Source: Spirosoma linguale DSM 74 | Lineage (GTDB): Bacteria > Bacteroidota > Bacteroidia > Cytophagales > Spirosomataceae | Direction: 5' to 3' | Length of the DNA: 64,000 nt | Assembly (NCBI GenBank): GCA_000024525.1 | Contig: CP001769.1 | Span: forward strand, 7,287,001 to 7,351,000 | Shown here: positions 43,505 to 53,229 of the stretch, piece by piece | Numbering within the stretch: the stretch's first letter is position 1 | How the letters are laid out: the number at the start of each line of letters is the position of its first letter | Translations under genes and position numbers: made by a program | Notes under the pieces: generated by a model | The model's database searches: none | The model's input: the letters and a program-made list of their open reading frames with translations, nothing else | What the model was told of the DNA's origin: nothing

Positions 43505-45454
43505 TTACGCCAGCCAGGCCAGCCACTGCATCCAGTTCTCGACCCAAAACAGGAATTTAGCGGCAAACTTAGCCGCCGGAGCCGACGAGGGCGACAACGT
43601 CAAACTGTTGTTGTTCAGGTTGGTATCCATGAAAATCTTTTGCTTCGGGTCTACGCTGGCCCACAGGACCCGGGCGTTTTCGGTAACCGTAAACCGGCGC
43701 TGACGACCCTTGCCGTCCCAAAACAGCATCAACTCCCGACCGTTGTCGAAATGGACCAGCACGTCTACCGGTAGCTTGCCGTCGCCATTGCGCTGTACGG
43801 TAATGACCGCCTGCCGCTGGCCATTTGGCCGACTGTTCTTAATGGACACAAGTTCATAATCGACAACGTTGTCGCCGTAAAGGGCCTGATCGAAAAACCA
43901 GTTCATATCGGCACCGTACTTGCCGCCGAGCCGTTTCGGTACGATCTCGTTCACGATGTCGATGAAATTCTGCCCATCAGGATGTTTGAACTGCCAGCGG
44001 GTAAAGTAGGTCTGCATAATTTCGTCCATCACCCGACGGCCCACAAGCCCTTCGAGCGTTCGCATCCAGGTGGCCGTTTTGGAGTAGGTCAATACACCAT
44101 ACTGGCCCTCGGGCAATTGCCAGGTATTCCCGAACGATGAGCCGATGGCCGGGTTATCCTGATGCACGTAGCTGTCGCGTGAGCTTTCCATGTCGCCCAT
44201 ACCAAAACCAAACAAGTCAATTTGCGACGAACGCGGGCCATAGGTTTCGTCCATGATGCGGCCTTCGTAATATTGGTTGAAACCTTCATCGAGCCAGGCT
44301 TCTTCAAACTCGTTGGTGGCCAGCAACTGCATGAAATACTGGTGGCCAAACTCATGGATGGTCACTTCCTCAGGAAAGCGGGCTCCAGTGGGTAAAAACC
44401 AGGCACTTCCGGCCGTAATGAATGTTGGGTACTCCATCCCGAATGATCCCTGGGCGTGAAAAGGCGGATCGACGATCGTCAGGTTAGGAAACGGGTACTT
44501 GCCGAGGTATTTGTCGAAATAAGCTAATGCGGACCGTGCGGCATCAATATGCCGCTGCGCCTGGTGAGCGTGTTCCGGCTGCATAACCAGCTCGATGCTC
44601 ACCTCGCCACCGCCAGGGCGCTTCCATTTGTCGTTGATTACCTGAAAATGGGGCGAGGCCGTCCAGGCGAAATCGACCACATCTTCAGCATGATAAAACA
44701 GTGTTTTGGTGCCGTTGCTGTGTATTTTTTCGGATTGGTAAAGACCGGTGGCGCTCACCCAGTATTCTTTTGGGGTAGTGATGTTCACGTCGTAAACCCC
44801 ATAATCGGCGTAGAACTCCGAATGCGCGTGAAACTGGTGGCAGTTCCACTGGCCCGTTTTGGCGTAACGCGTACCGGCCGGTTCGTAAACGCCGATTTTC
44901 GGAAACCATTGCCCTACTAGAAAGAAGTCCCGGCTGAAGCCCGTCCGCGCGAAGATTTTGGGTAGTTTGGCCCGAAAGGCAATGTCGAGCACGATGGTCT
45001 CGCCTGGCCCGACGGGTTTGCTCAACGGCACCCGTACAACGGTATGATCGTCCCGGTTCTGGTCGTCGGGCTGGAAAAACTGGTACGCCAGCGGCTCGCC
45101 ATTTCGGACCTTCATCGAGACGATGTCGATGGAGCCATATGGGTTTTCCTTGGCACTCCGGTCTATGCCTTCGCCCCGAAGCTGTCCACCCGATTCGCGC
45201 ATGAACGTCGAGTTCTCGTTGCGAAAGGCGTTCAGGTACAAGTGAAACTGCAACTCCCGAACGACATCGGTCGATGGATTTCGCCAGGTGAGCGTTTCGC
45301 GGCCGTTGATCTTTTTAGAAGCCGGGTCCAGCGTCACATCTATCTGGTAGTTAGCCAGACGCGGGCTCAGGGGCTTGTTAAAAATTGGCTTCGCCTGTTG
45401 AGCAAAGCCGGTCAGTGCCATACCCATCAGAGACAGTAACAAACGTAGTTTCAT
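43505..45454 (-). CDS. M1-family metallopeptidase
   Basis: 649 residues. Signal peptide (LLLSLMGMALTGFAQQ), an N-terminal beta-sandwich with the GXMEN-like motif (GSFGMEYPTFI), then the zinc site HEFGHQYFMQLLATNEFEEAWLDEG, in which HEFGH and the second Glu (WLDEG) are the M1 ligands. The C-terminus ends in a hydrophobic, tryptophan-rich stretch (FLFWVENWMQWLAWLA). An exported aminopeptidase-type enzyme. Confidence 0.94.
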   Translation of the reverse strand: MKLRLLLSLMGMALTGFAQQAKPIFNKPLSPRLANYQIDVTLDPASKKINGRETLTWRNPSTDVVRELQFHLYLNAFRNENSTFMRESGGQLRGEGIDRSAKENPYGSIDIVSMKVRNGEPLAYQFFQPDDQNRDDHTVVRVPLSKPVGPGETIVLDIAFRAKLPKIFARTGFSRDFFLVGQWFPKIGVYEPAGTRYAKTGQWNCHQFHAHSEFYADYGVYDVNITTPKEYWVSATGLYQSEKIHSNGTKTLFYHAEDVVDFAWTASPHFQVINDKWKRPGGGEVSIELVMQPEHAHQAQRHIDAARSALAYFDKYLGKYPFPNLTIVDPPFHAQGSFGMEYPTFITAGSAWFLPTGARFPEEVTIHEFGHQYFMQLLATNEFEEAWLDEGFNQYYEGRIMDETYGPRSSQIDLFGFGMGDMESSRDSYVHQDNPAIGSSFGNTWQLPEGQYGVLTYSKTATWMRTLEGLVGRRVMDEIMQTYFTRWQFKHPDGQNFIDIVNEIVPKRLGGKYGADMNWFFDQALYGDNVVDYELVSIKNSRPNGQRQAVITVQRNGDGKLPVDVLVHFDNGRELMLFWDGKGRQRRFTVTENARVLWASVDPKQKIFMDTNLNNNSLTLSPSSAPAAKFAAKFLFWVENWMQWLAWLA

Positions 45455-45571
45455 GGCCGGGAGTAATTCGGTAGAGAGAGCTAAGTACCGAAAAACTGGG
45501 CGTCATTGCAACCGGGGGCTAAAAGAGTCAGAAAAACAGTTCATCCGACTACAGAACCTGACAAATTATGT

Positions 45572-45624
45572 AGCCTCTACTGGTTCCGGGTGGGCAACAA
45601 GCCATTGAAACCGGTAGAGGCTAT
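45572..45624. repeat. Intergenic hairpin between mscL and the M1 peptidase
   Basis: 15-base arms (TAGCCTCTACTGGTT 45572-45586, AACCGGTAGAGGCTA 45610-45624) with one mismatch. It could end the leftward mscL transcript, though no clear T run is present. Confidence 0.65.
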
Positions 45625-45663
45625 AGCTTTTGAATCTCCGAAGTAGGGGATATCTGTTTCAGG

Positions 45664-46155
45664 TTAGGGTATTTGCCGGTTGCCAACTTCGGAGGGGCTC
45701 ACGGTTGTCATGACCGTTGGGGGCCGCATGGCAGACGAGCTGGCCACGAGAGCATCCCGGATTTCAGTCAGCAACACTTCCTCTTTGGTAGGAGCGGGTG
45801 GGATATCAACGGTATCGGCTTTGGCCCGCATCAGACGATTCATACCCCGGATAAGCAGAAAAATAATAAATGCCAGAATCAGAAAGTCGATAACGATGGT
45901 AAGAAAGCTTCCGTAGGCAAAAACAGGGCCCAGCTTCCGGGCGTCTGCCAGAGCCAGGCCCGGCGTAATCTTGTCGGAGAGCGGCACGTAGAGGTTGCTG
46001 AAGTCGACATTGCCGACAACCATACCAACCAGCGGCATAATCAGGTCATTGACGACCGAATCCACGATTTTGCCAAAAGCAGCACCAATAATTACCCCGA
46101 CGGCAAGGTCCATGACGTTACCGCGCATGGCGAACTCTTTAAATTCTTTAAGCAT
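45664..46155 (-). CDS. mscL: Large-conductance mechanosensitive channel
   Basis: 163 residues with the canonical N-terminal amphipathic helix and first membrane helix ([37 protein letters not shown]) and the second helix ([20 protein letters not shown]). The C-terminal bundle follows ([19 protein letters not shown]), then a proline- and serine-rich tail slightly longer than usual. A safety valve during hypo-osmotic shock. Confidence 0.96.
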   Translation of the reverse strand: MLKEFKEFAMRGNVMDLAVGVIIGAAFGKIVDSVVNDLIMPLVGMVVGNVDFSNLYVPLSDKITPGLALADARKLGPVFAYGSFLTIVIDFLILAFIIFLLIRGMNRLMRAKADTVDIPPAPTKEEVLLTEIRDALVASSSAMRPPTVMTTVSPSEVGNRQIP

Positions 46156-46538
46156 AGATGTACGTAGTTGAGGATTATAAGATGTAAGCAGATAAAGGCA
46201 TGCGCGTTCTTGCGGAAGAAGCGGCAGATAAGGCCGGAAACGTTACGGTAAGGCAGGCTGCTACGTCGGTAGAATCATCTAAGAACGATAAATTCTATGG
46301 AGTAACTGATTGGTGCATTGTATTGTTTATCAGTATTTTTAGCTGGTTAGTATGCCGGAATAGTAGAAGAAACGGATGCACTTCGTTGCGCTTAAGACAT
46401 ACACTAATTTGTACGTTAAGGCGAAAGGCTTTACTTATTCTTATTCAGGCGTCCGGTAAGCCTGAGACGGGGGTAGCCGCTGCTTTGTTTTGAGCCGAAA
46501 AAAAGCCAGATTGTTAACGAAATACTAGTCATACCGTC
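46156..46538. other. Intergenic region between mscL and the D-aminoacylase gene
   Basis: About 380 bases between divergent genes. A 97-codon frame (46200-46493) exists but has mixed composition and no family resemblance, so I do not call it. I see no tRNA, terminator or long repeat here; promoters for both neighbours must lie within. Confidence 0.4.
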
Positions 46539-48143
46539 TTGAAAAAAACTATGCTAAACCGGCTACTTCCTTTCTTCATCAGTTTTTTGATGCCTCTTCT
46601 GACCCAGGCTCAACCGTACGACCTCGTCATTAAAAATGGGCGCGTTGTCGATGGAACGGGTAACCCCTGGGTGTATGCCGATGTAGCCATACAAAACGGC
46701 CGTATTGTGCAGGTGGGTGTGGTGCCTGCCGCCGATGCCAAACGGACAATTGACGCCACCGGACTAATTGTTGCCCCCGGTTTTATTGATGTACATACCC
46801 ATGTAGAAGGTAGCCTGGAGGTCCAGCCCGGTGCTCCTAATTTTATTTATGATGGCGTTACTACCATGATTACCGGCAATTGCGGGGGATCCAGCGCTAA
46901 CCTGCGGACTTTCTTCGATACGCTCCGAATGCAGGGGATTTCCGTAAATCTTGGTTCGTTGATTGGCCATAATACGGTACGGATGAGGGTCATGAAAATG
47001 GCCTTTCGAGAGCCTACCGCCCGTGAACAAACGGAAATGGAAGCCCTCGTGGAGCAGGCCATGAAAGACGGAGCCGTGGGGCTGTCGACCGGCCTTATCT
47101 ATACGCCCGGTACCTACGCCCGAACGCCCGAAGTGGTTAACCTGGCTAAAATGGCCTCCCGCTATGGGGGAGTGTACGCATCGCACATCCGAAACGAAGG
47201 CCAAAATGTTAAACAAGCCATTGAAGAGGCCATCCAGATTAGCCGTGAAGCTAAAATTCCGGTCGAAATATCCCATTTTAAAGTAGCCAGTAAACCACTC
47301 TGGGGCAAAAGCACCGAAACGGTCGAACTGGTGGAAGCGGCCCGGCGCGAAGGGCTCGACGTAACGGTCGATCAGTATCCGTATACGGCTTCCAGCACAT
47401 CGCTGGAAAGTATTGTGCCTTCCTGGGCGCTGGCCGATGGCGATTCGGCCGTGCTGAACCGTTTTCGTGACCCCGTAACCCGTGCCAAAATCAGAACCGA
47501 AATGCTGGACGGGCTGGCCAGGAACCTTCGCAAAAACTATGACTATGCCGTAGTAGCCAGCTACAAACCCGACACTACATTCAATGGCCTGAGCATCAGT
47601 GCTATCAATGAGAAGATGGGCCGTAAGAGATCGGCCGCTACGGAGGCCGATCTCATCATGGAGCTTATGGAACGCGCTCAACTGAAGCGTATTCAGATGG
47701 TGTATCATACCATGTCGGAAACCGATGTGGAAACGATTTTGCGGTACCCTAATACCATGATTGCGTCCGATGCGGGCGTGGCTAAACTGGGGGTGGGTAT
47801 GCCGCACCCGCGCGCCTACGGCACCAACGCCCGTGTATTGGGCCGCTACGTACGCGAACGCCACGTTATCCCGTTGGAAGAAGCTATTCGCCGGATGACG
47901 TCGCTGCCCGCCCAACGGTTCCGGCTACAGGATCGGGGGCTGCTGCGGCCGGGCTATGCCGCTGATATCGTGCTGTTTGATGAAAAAGCGGTTTCGGATA
48001 AGGCCACCTACGATCTGCCTCATGCCTACACAACGGGTATTTCGTGGGTACTGGTCAATGGCACGCCCGTGGTCGAGAATAATCAGCATACCGGCAAGCG
48101 GCCGGGCCAAGTACTATTGGGCCCCGGTTATTCAAAAAAATGA
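46539..48143 (+). CDS. Exported N-acyl-D-amino-acid deacylase / D-aminoacylase-type amidohydrolase
   Basis: 534 residues from a TTG at 46539 (MKKTMLNRLL...), or 530 from the ATG at 46551. The TTG start gives the more typical signal peptide, ending near TQAQ. The beta-rich N-terminus (YDLVIKNGRVVDGTGNPWVY) and metal motif APGFIDVHTHVEG with GVTTMITGNCGGS, plus later SHIRNEG and ISHFKVA, are characteristic of the D-aminoacylase/DAN branch of amidohydrolases. It cleaves N-acyl groups from D-amino acids or related dipeptides; the exact substrate is unknown. Confidence 0.9.
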   Translation: MKKTMLNRLLPFFISFLMPLLTQAQPYDLVIKNGRVVDGTGNPWVYADVAIQNGRIVQVGVVPAADAKRTIDATGLIVAPGFIDVHTHVEGSLEVQPGAPNFIYDGVTTMITGNCGGSSANLRTFFDTLRMQGISVNLGSLIGHNTVRMRVMKMAFREPTAREQTEMEALVEQAMKDGAVGLSTGLIYTPGTYARTPEVVNLAKMASRYGGVYASHIRNEGQNVKQAIEEAIQISREAKIPVEISHFKVASKPLWGKSTETVELVEAARREGLDVTVDQYPYTASSTSLESIVPSWALADGDSAVLNRFRDPVTRAKIRTEMLDGLARNLRKNYDYAVVASYKPDTTFNGLSISAINEKMGRKRSAATEADLIMELMERAQLKRIQMVYHTMSETDVETILRYPNTMIASDAGVAKLGVGMPHPRAYGTNARVLGRYVRERHVIPLEEAIRRMTSLPAQRFRLQDRGLLRPGYAADIVLFDEKAVSDKATYDLPHAYTTGISWVLVNGTPVVENNQHTGKRPGQVLLGPGYSKK

Positions 48144-48263
48144 GTTCTGCGAAGTTTATTTAAATATGTCCATTAATAGTTGCTAAAATGTATACTCATG
48201 TTACCATGATAATGCGTAAATTTCCATCCGCATAGTACATTCCTCTTTTGGTGCGTAACTGTA

Positions 48264-50297
48264 ATGACAACAATTTTAGTTGTAGATGATGAAGTTGATG
48301 TTGAACCGTTGATGCAAAACTGGTTCCGACGGAAAATTCAGCAGGAAACTTATCTATTTCGTTTTGCCTATAGTGGTCGGGAAGCATTAACATTGCTCCA
48401 GAGCGAACAGGACATTGATCTTGTACTTCTGGATATCAACATGCCCGACATGGACGGGCTCACGCTATTAAATGAACTGTCAACGCTGGACCGATTCCTG
48501 GGCGTCGTCATGGTATCGGCCTACAGCGACATGAATAATATCCGGATTGCCATGAATCGGGGTGCTTTTGATTTCGTTGTCAAACCCATCGATTTTGCGG
48601 ATCTGGAAGTTACTATCGAAAAAACGGCGCAGTATGTTCGTCAGTTGCGCGAGTCGCAGCAGTTGAAAGTAATCAGTGAGCTGAAGACGCGCTTTTATGA
48701 CAACATTACGCACGAGTTCCGAACACCGCTGACCCTCATCTTATCGCCGGTCGAAAAGTTACTGCAAAAACACCGAGAGCCCGAGGAGCTGCTGATGGGG
48801 CTGAACATGGTAGAGCGGAATGCCCAGCAGTTATTGCGGCTGGTCAATCAGCTTCTCGATCTGGCTAAACTGGAGTCCGGGCACTTGAGTTTATCGCCCA
48901 GAACCGGTGATTTAAGCGATTTTATCGGGCAGATTGTCCAGCTCTTCAAACCAATTGCCGACGAGCGCGGGCTGACCCTCACGTACCAGAGTGACCTGAC
49001 CAGTTTTTACAGCTTCGATACCGAAAAAGTTGAACAACTGGTTTACAACCTTGTTGCCAATGCGTTGAAATTCACCCCTGCCGGCAGCGTAACTATAGCC
49101 CTTAAAAAAGGCGATTCAGTACGAATTGTTGTTTCTGACACAGGCATTGGCATTGCTTCGGAAAAGCTACCGTATATTTTCAACCGGTTCTATCAAGTCA
49201 TTTCTCCGCAACCGCTGGCCGGGCAATACCTGCCCGATACATCAGACAAGGTACCGGCGTTTCTGAATTCAGGTACGGGCATCGGGCTGGCATTGGTGAA
49301 AGAGCTGACCGAGTTGATGAATGGAACGGTAGCCGTAGAAAGTACAGTAAGTAAAAGCCCCGGCCAACCGTCGGGGACCGTTTTTACTGTCGAGTTGCCC
49401 CTGCCGACGGTTGAGAGCCCAACCGTTCAGGTCGTAGAAAAGCCGGTTATGCAACCACTCGACTGGTCTGCTCAGAGCACAAGCCCTCAGCCAGCGCCCG
49501 ATACAACATCCGAGCCCGCTGATACTATTCTTTTAGGTGTCAATGGCGAAAAACCACTGGTGCTGATCGTTGAAGATAATAGCCAGTTGCGCATGCTTTT
49601 GGAGCGGCAACTATCTGGTCTTTATCGGGTATTGACGGCCGTAGATGGGGAGATGGGCTGGCAAATTGCGCAGAATGAATTACCCGACCTCGTTCTTACG
49701 GACGTATCGATGCCTAAAATGGATGGCTACGAGCTGACCCGCCGGTTAAAGACATCTCTGATAACCGATCATATTGCGGTGGTTATGCTGACCGCGAAGA
49801 CGGCGCAGCCTAGCCGTATTCAAGGGTTGCAGGAGGGGGCAGACGATTACATCAATAAACCGTTTCACGTTGACGAACTGCGGCTTCGACTGAAGAATTT
49901 ATTTATCCGGCAGCAAAAACTGCGGGCCTATTACCAGAATATATTTTCGCAGCCTGACGTATCCTTTCAGCCCGCTACCGCAACGGATAAGTTTCTGCAG
50001 ACACTCTATAGCCTGATCGAAGCCCATCTGGACGATAGTCGATTTGGGGTTGAAGAGCTGGCCCATGAGGTGGGCATGAGCCGCCGAACACTCTATCGAA
50101 AATTATTGGTGGTGACGAATCTTACAATCAATGATTTCATGCGGCAGTATCGGTTAAGGCGGGCTGCCCAGTTTCTGCGGGAAGGTCGAAATGTGTCAGA
50201 AACGGCCTATCTGGTTGGTTATGAGAGCCCTGCCCACTTCACTACTGTCTTCAAAGAATTCTATAACAGAACGCCTTCGGAGTATGCCGACTTATAG
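48264..50297 (+). CDS. Hybrid two-component protein: REC-HisKA-HATPase-REC-AraC HTH
   Basis: 677 residues with no signal or membrane segment. An N-terminal receiver (phospho-Asp in LVLLDINMPDMDG, about residue 56) is followed by the dimerisation helix with H150 (NITHEFRTPLTLIL), the ATPase (NLVANALKFTP, VSDTGIGIASEKL, GTGIGLALVKELT), a second receiver with D480 (LPDLVLTDVSMPKMDGYEL), and a C-terminal AraC-type HTH (about 570-677, HEVGMSRRTLYRKL and VGYESPAHFTTVFKEFYN). A cytoplasmic relay fused to its own transcription factor. It may act on the trehalase gene downstream, which is preceded by 21-bp direct repeats. Confidence 0.93.
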   Translation: MTTILVVDDEVDVEPLMQNWFRRKIQQETYLFRFAYSGREALTLLQSEQDIDLVLLDINMPDMDGLTLLNELSTLDRFLGVVMVSAYSDMNNIRIAMNRGAFDFVVKPIDFADLEVTIEKTAQYVRQLRESQQLKVISELKTRFYDNITHEFRTPLTLILSPVEKLLQKHREPEELLMGLNMVERNAQQLLRLVNQLLDLAKLESGHLSLSPRTGDLSDFIGQIVQLFKPIADERGLTLTYQSDLTSFYSFDTEKVEQLVYNLVANALKFTPAGSVTIALKKGDSVRIVVSDTGIGIASEKLPYIFNRFYQVISPQPLAGQYLPDTSDKVPAFLNSGTGIGLALVKELTELMNGTVAVESTVSKSPGQPSGTVFTVELPLPTVESPTVQVVEKPVMQPLDWSAQSTSPQPAPDTTSEPADTILLGVNGEKPLVLIVEDNSQLRMLLERQLSGLYRVLTAVDGEMGWQIAQNELPDLVLTDVSMPKMDGYELTRRLKTSLITDHIAVVMLTAKTAQPSRIQGLQEGADDYINKPFHVDELRLRLKNLFIRQQKLRAYYQNIFSQPDVSFQPATATDKFLQTLYSLIEAHLDDSRFGVEELAHEVGMSRRTLYRKLLVVTNLTINDFMRQYRLRRAAQFLREGRNVSETAYLVGYESPAHFTTVFKEFYNRTPSEYADL

Positions 50298-50349
50298 AGT
50301 TGTGCTCACCGGTTGGTAAGAAATACCGGATTTAACCCTGCATAATTGG

Positions 50350-50388
50350 GTTGTCCTAAAAACGATAGTTGTTGTCCTAAATTCGATA
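50350..50388 (+). promoter_or_regulatory. Two 18-base direct repeats with 21-base period, candidate AraC-type binding site
   Basis: GTTGTCCTAAAAACGATA (50350-50367) and GTTGTCCTAAATTCGATA (50371-50388) match at 16 of 18 positions. A 21-base offset puts both on the same DNA face, the arrangement AraC-family regulators often use. They lie 50 bases after the hybrid regulator gene and 385 bases before trehalase. Confidence 0.6.
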
Positions 50389-50534
50389 ACGTTCCGAATA
50401 CTTATGAGCGACCTTTGATGTGGCCGAAGGCAATGGCTTTTCGCTTTTAACCACACCTATCACCTTTAACTTAAAGAGTTTGTTATTGCAGAAAAATACA
50501 AACTCCTATACTTTGTCCAACAGATTGTGATATT

Positions 50535-50563
50535 AAGCCAGGTAGTGTCAAACTGCCTGGCTT
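50535..50563. other. Hairpin in the long gap before trehalase
   Basis: AAGCCAGG and CCTGGCTT arms with further pairing (AGT/ACT) around GTCAA; one G-T type mismatch. The rest of the 475-base gap (50298-50772) shows no gene. The hairpin may be a terminator for the regulator gene. Confidence 0.55.
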
Positions 50564-50772
50564 GTCACACGACCAGCACGCTGCCAGCGTCTGCTTCCCC
50601 TCATAATCCCGTTACGTACGTGGGTCAGTAAGTCGAATAAGGAGAACATATAGGTTTATAGACGTAATTTTTAGCCAGGACAACTGAGGATTTGGCATTT
50701 TTGCGGTTTATAGAAATGATAAAGGACAGACGAACTCTTTCCCATCCGATCATTTGAACCGACTCACTTATT

Positions 50773-52284
50773 TTGACCACTTCATCTGCTCTTCAATCAC
50801 CCGATCAACTTTTTGGCGAGTTGTTCCGTGACGTACAATTGGGTCACGTTTTTGCCGACTCAAAAACGTTTGTCGACTGCGTACCCAAACTGGCGCCGGC
50901 CGCTATCCTTGCCCGGTACGAAACGGAGAAGATAAAGGCCGATTTTGATTTGAGTGACTTCGTACACGATACGTTCCGGGTGCCCGAAAAAGTAGCCGGT
51001 AATTATGTCAGCGATACCTCCGTCAGTACCACCGAACATGTAAATCTGCTGTGGGAGCATCTTACCCGCCCGGCCGACCCACCATCTGCCGAAGGAAGCT
51101 CCCGGGTGCCGCTCCCGTATCCGTACGTAGTGCCGGGTGGCCGGTTTCGCGAGATTTTTTACTGGGATAGTTACTTTACCATGCTTGGGCTGGAGCGGGC
51201 AGGTCGGGTCGATTTGATTCGGGGGATGGTGGATAACTTTGCGTATCTGATCGACACCGTCGGGTTTATCCCCAACGGAAATCGGACGTATTTCCTCAGC
51301 CGGTCGCAGCCGCCTTACTTTGCTCTGATGGTAAAAATGCTGGCAGACATTGATGGTCCGGAAACGCTCGTCCGGTATAAACCACAGTTACAGCGGGAGT
51401 ACGACTTCTGGATGCAAGGGAGTCAAGCCCTGACCCAGGAGCAGCCAATTACCCAACGGGTGGTTCATGTGCCGGGCTGTTCAGTCGTAAATCGGTATTG
51501 GGATACCCGCCCGACGCCCCGTCCTGAGGCTTATCGGCAGGAAGTCGAGCTGGCCGGCGATAGTGAGCCCCTCGGCATTGTACCGACCGAGTTATTTACC
51601 CATATCCGGGCGGCCTGCGAGTCGGGCTGGGATTTTAGCAGCCGCTGGTTTATCGACCAGCACATGATGGCCAAAATCCACACAACCGAGATTGTACCGG
51701 TAGATTTAAATTGTTTGCTATACTCGCTGGAAACAACGCTGGAAGAGGCTAATCAACTGGCGGGTTCAGACACGGATAAACTCGCCGGGCAGATTGACGC
51801 CCGGAAACAGGCGATAACGACACTTTTCTGGAATGATATAACCGGTTTCTTCCACGATTACGACGCAACACGGCATGAGCCGACGCCGGCCCTCACCCTC
51901 GCCGGCGTTTTTCCGTTGTTTTTCAAGCTTGCCACCCCCGAACAGGCTACTCGGGTTCACGACCGGCTCAAAACCGATTTTTTGCAGGCGGGTGGCTGGG
52001 TAACTACTCTGATGAACACCGGTCAGCAGTGGGACTGGCCCAACGGCTGGGCACCGTTGCAGTGGATGGTATATCGCGCACTGTTGAATTATGGCTTTAC
52101 CGAAACGGCCAACGAGGGCCGTAAACGCTGGCTGTCGCTCAACGATAAAGTGTTTCATGCCACGGGTAAAATGATGGAAAAATACAACGTGGTGGATGCT
52201 GCTCTAACCACCGGAGGAGGAGAGTACCCCAATCAGGATGGGTTTGGCTGGACAAATGGCGTCTATCTGGCTATGGCGGAGTAG
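50773..52284 (+). CDS. treF: Alpha,alpha-trehalase (GH37, cytoplasmic type)
   Basis: 503 residues from a TTG at 50773; no in-frame ATG lies nearby. It splits trehalose into two glucose molecules. Both trehalase signatures are present: PGGRFREIFYWDSYFTMLGL near residue 117 and QWDWPNGWAPLQWMVYRALL near 418. There is no signal peptide, so the TreF (cytoplasmic) form is likely. It stands alone, downstream of the hybrid regulator. Confidence 0.94.
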   Translation: MTTSSALQSPDQLFGELFRDVQLGHVFADSKTFVDCVPKLAPAAILARYETEKIKADFDLSDFVHDTFRVPEKVAGNYVSDTSVSTTEHVNLLWEHLTRPADPPSAEGSSRVPLPYPYVVPGGRFREIFYWDSYFTMLGLERAGRVDLIRGMVDNFAYLIDTVGFIPNGNRTYFLSRSQPPYFALMVKMLADIDGPETLVRYKPQLQREYDFWMQGSQALTQEQPITQRVVHVPGCSVVNRYWDTRPTPRPEAYRQEVELAGDSEPLGIVPTELFTHIRAACESGWDFSSRWFIDQHMMAKIHTTEIVPVDLNCLLYSLETTLEEANQLAGSDTDKLAGQIDARKQAITTLFWNDITGFFHDYDATRHEPTPALTLAGVFPLFFKLATPEQATRVHDRLKTDFLQAGGWVTTLMNTGQQWDWPNGWAPLQWMVYRALLNYGFTETANEGRKRWLSLNDKVFHATGKMMEKYNVVDAALTTGGGEYPNQDGFGWTNGVYLAMAE

Positions 52285-52420
52285 CGGAGTGGTGAGTAGT
52301 GGAATAGTAGGGTAATGCTCAAACCACTTCACCACTCACCAATGCACTATTTCCTGGCATCGTATTTGTTGAGGTGTGCTTATCACCTTTATACTTCGCT
52401 CATTAGTAGCGGATTAAGCT

Positions 52421-53173
52421 ATGAAAAAGCTCTTCATCACTGTGTTGGCATCGGGTATGACAACGGTAGCGATTTGCCAGAAAACATTTATTCTATCCCA
52501 TCAGGACAAGCAGGGCTTTTTTGCCGTATCAGCCGGTACCAGCCTGCCCATGGGTCAGTTTGCCCGTTGCTCACCCGTCGATGACCGGGCCTGTATGGCT
52601 GGCCAGGGCGTTGCGTTCAGCGCATCGGGAGGTTATCGGATTGCCGGGCCGGTGGGCCTGATGATTCGGGGCGAGCAGCACCGCAATACGGTCAATACCA
52701 GTGCCATGCTCGATGCCCTGTATCGCAATGATACAGACCTATGGACGGCCAAAGCCGATAACTGGTCGGTATTGAGCGTACTGGCAGGCCCCTACGTCAG
52801 CATTCCGATGGGCCGCTTTTCTGTCGATGCCCGTTTGCTGGCCGGTCGTGCACTGGCGGTGTTGCCAAATACGTCCATGGCCGGTAATTTCGGTACCACC
52901 GAGATGTCTGTGCGAACAACCGGTTCTCAGAGCACTGCTTTCGCACTCGGGGGTGGTATGTCGGTCCGCTACCGGCTTGGGCTTAGCACTTCATTGCTGC
53001 TCAATGCCGATTATAGCCGTGCTGATTTTACGTTTCATAACCTTATTTCAACCGCCACTAACGGGTCTGTTCGCTCACAAAGTGCCGCGTTCAGCAGTAA
53101 CCGGGTGGTTAGTGTCGTTAGCATATCGGCCGGAGTAGCCGTACTTTTTGGCACAAAATACCGTCCGTTTTAA
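52421..53173 (+). CDS. Outer-membrane beta-barrel protein, function unknown
   Basis: 250 residues. Signal peptide ending near AICQ. The body alternates hydrophobic and polar residues in many short strands (GGYRIAGPVGLMIRGEQHRN, GPYVSIPMGRFSVDARLLAG, GGGMSVRYRLGLSTSLLLNA) and ends in an aromatic residue, as in small OmpA/OmpX-like barrels. I recognise no specific family. Confidence 0.72.
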   Translation: MKKLFITVLASGMTTVAICQKTFILSHQDKQGFFAVSAGTSLPMGQFARCSPVDDRACMAGQGVAFSASGGYRIAGPVGLMIRGEQHRNTVNTSAMLDALYRNDTDLWTAKADNWSVLSVLAGPYVSIPMGRFSVDARLLAGRALAVLPNTSMAGNFGTTEMSVRTTGSQSTAFALGGGMSVRYRLGLSTSLLLNADYSRADFTFHNLISTATNGSVRSQSAAFSSNRVVSVVSISAGVAVLFGTKYRPF

Positions 53174-53229
53174 GGACCGCTGATCGATGTGTCAGGCAGT
53201 TCATCCCTATTGGGTTGTAACCATAGCGT

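Noticed and set aside
46200..46493. 97-codon frame between mscL and the D-aminoacylase gene
   Set aside because: It has no family resemblance, an odd mix of basic and hydrophobic runs, and no neighbour context; more likely chance.
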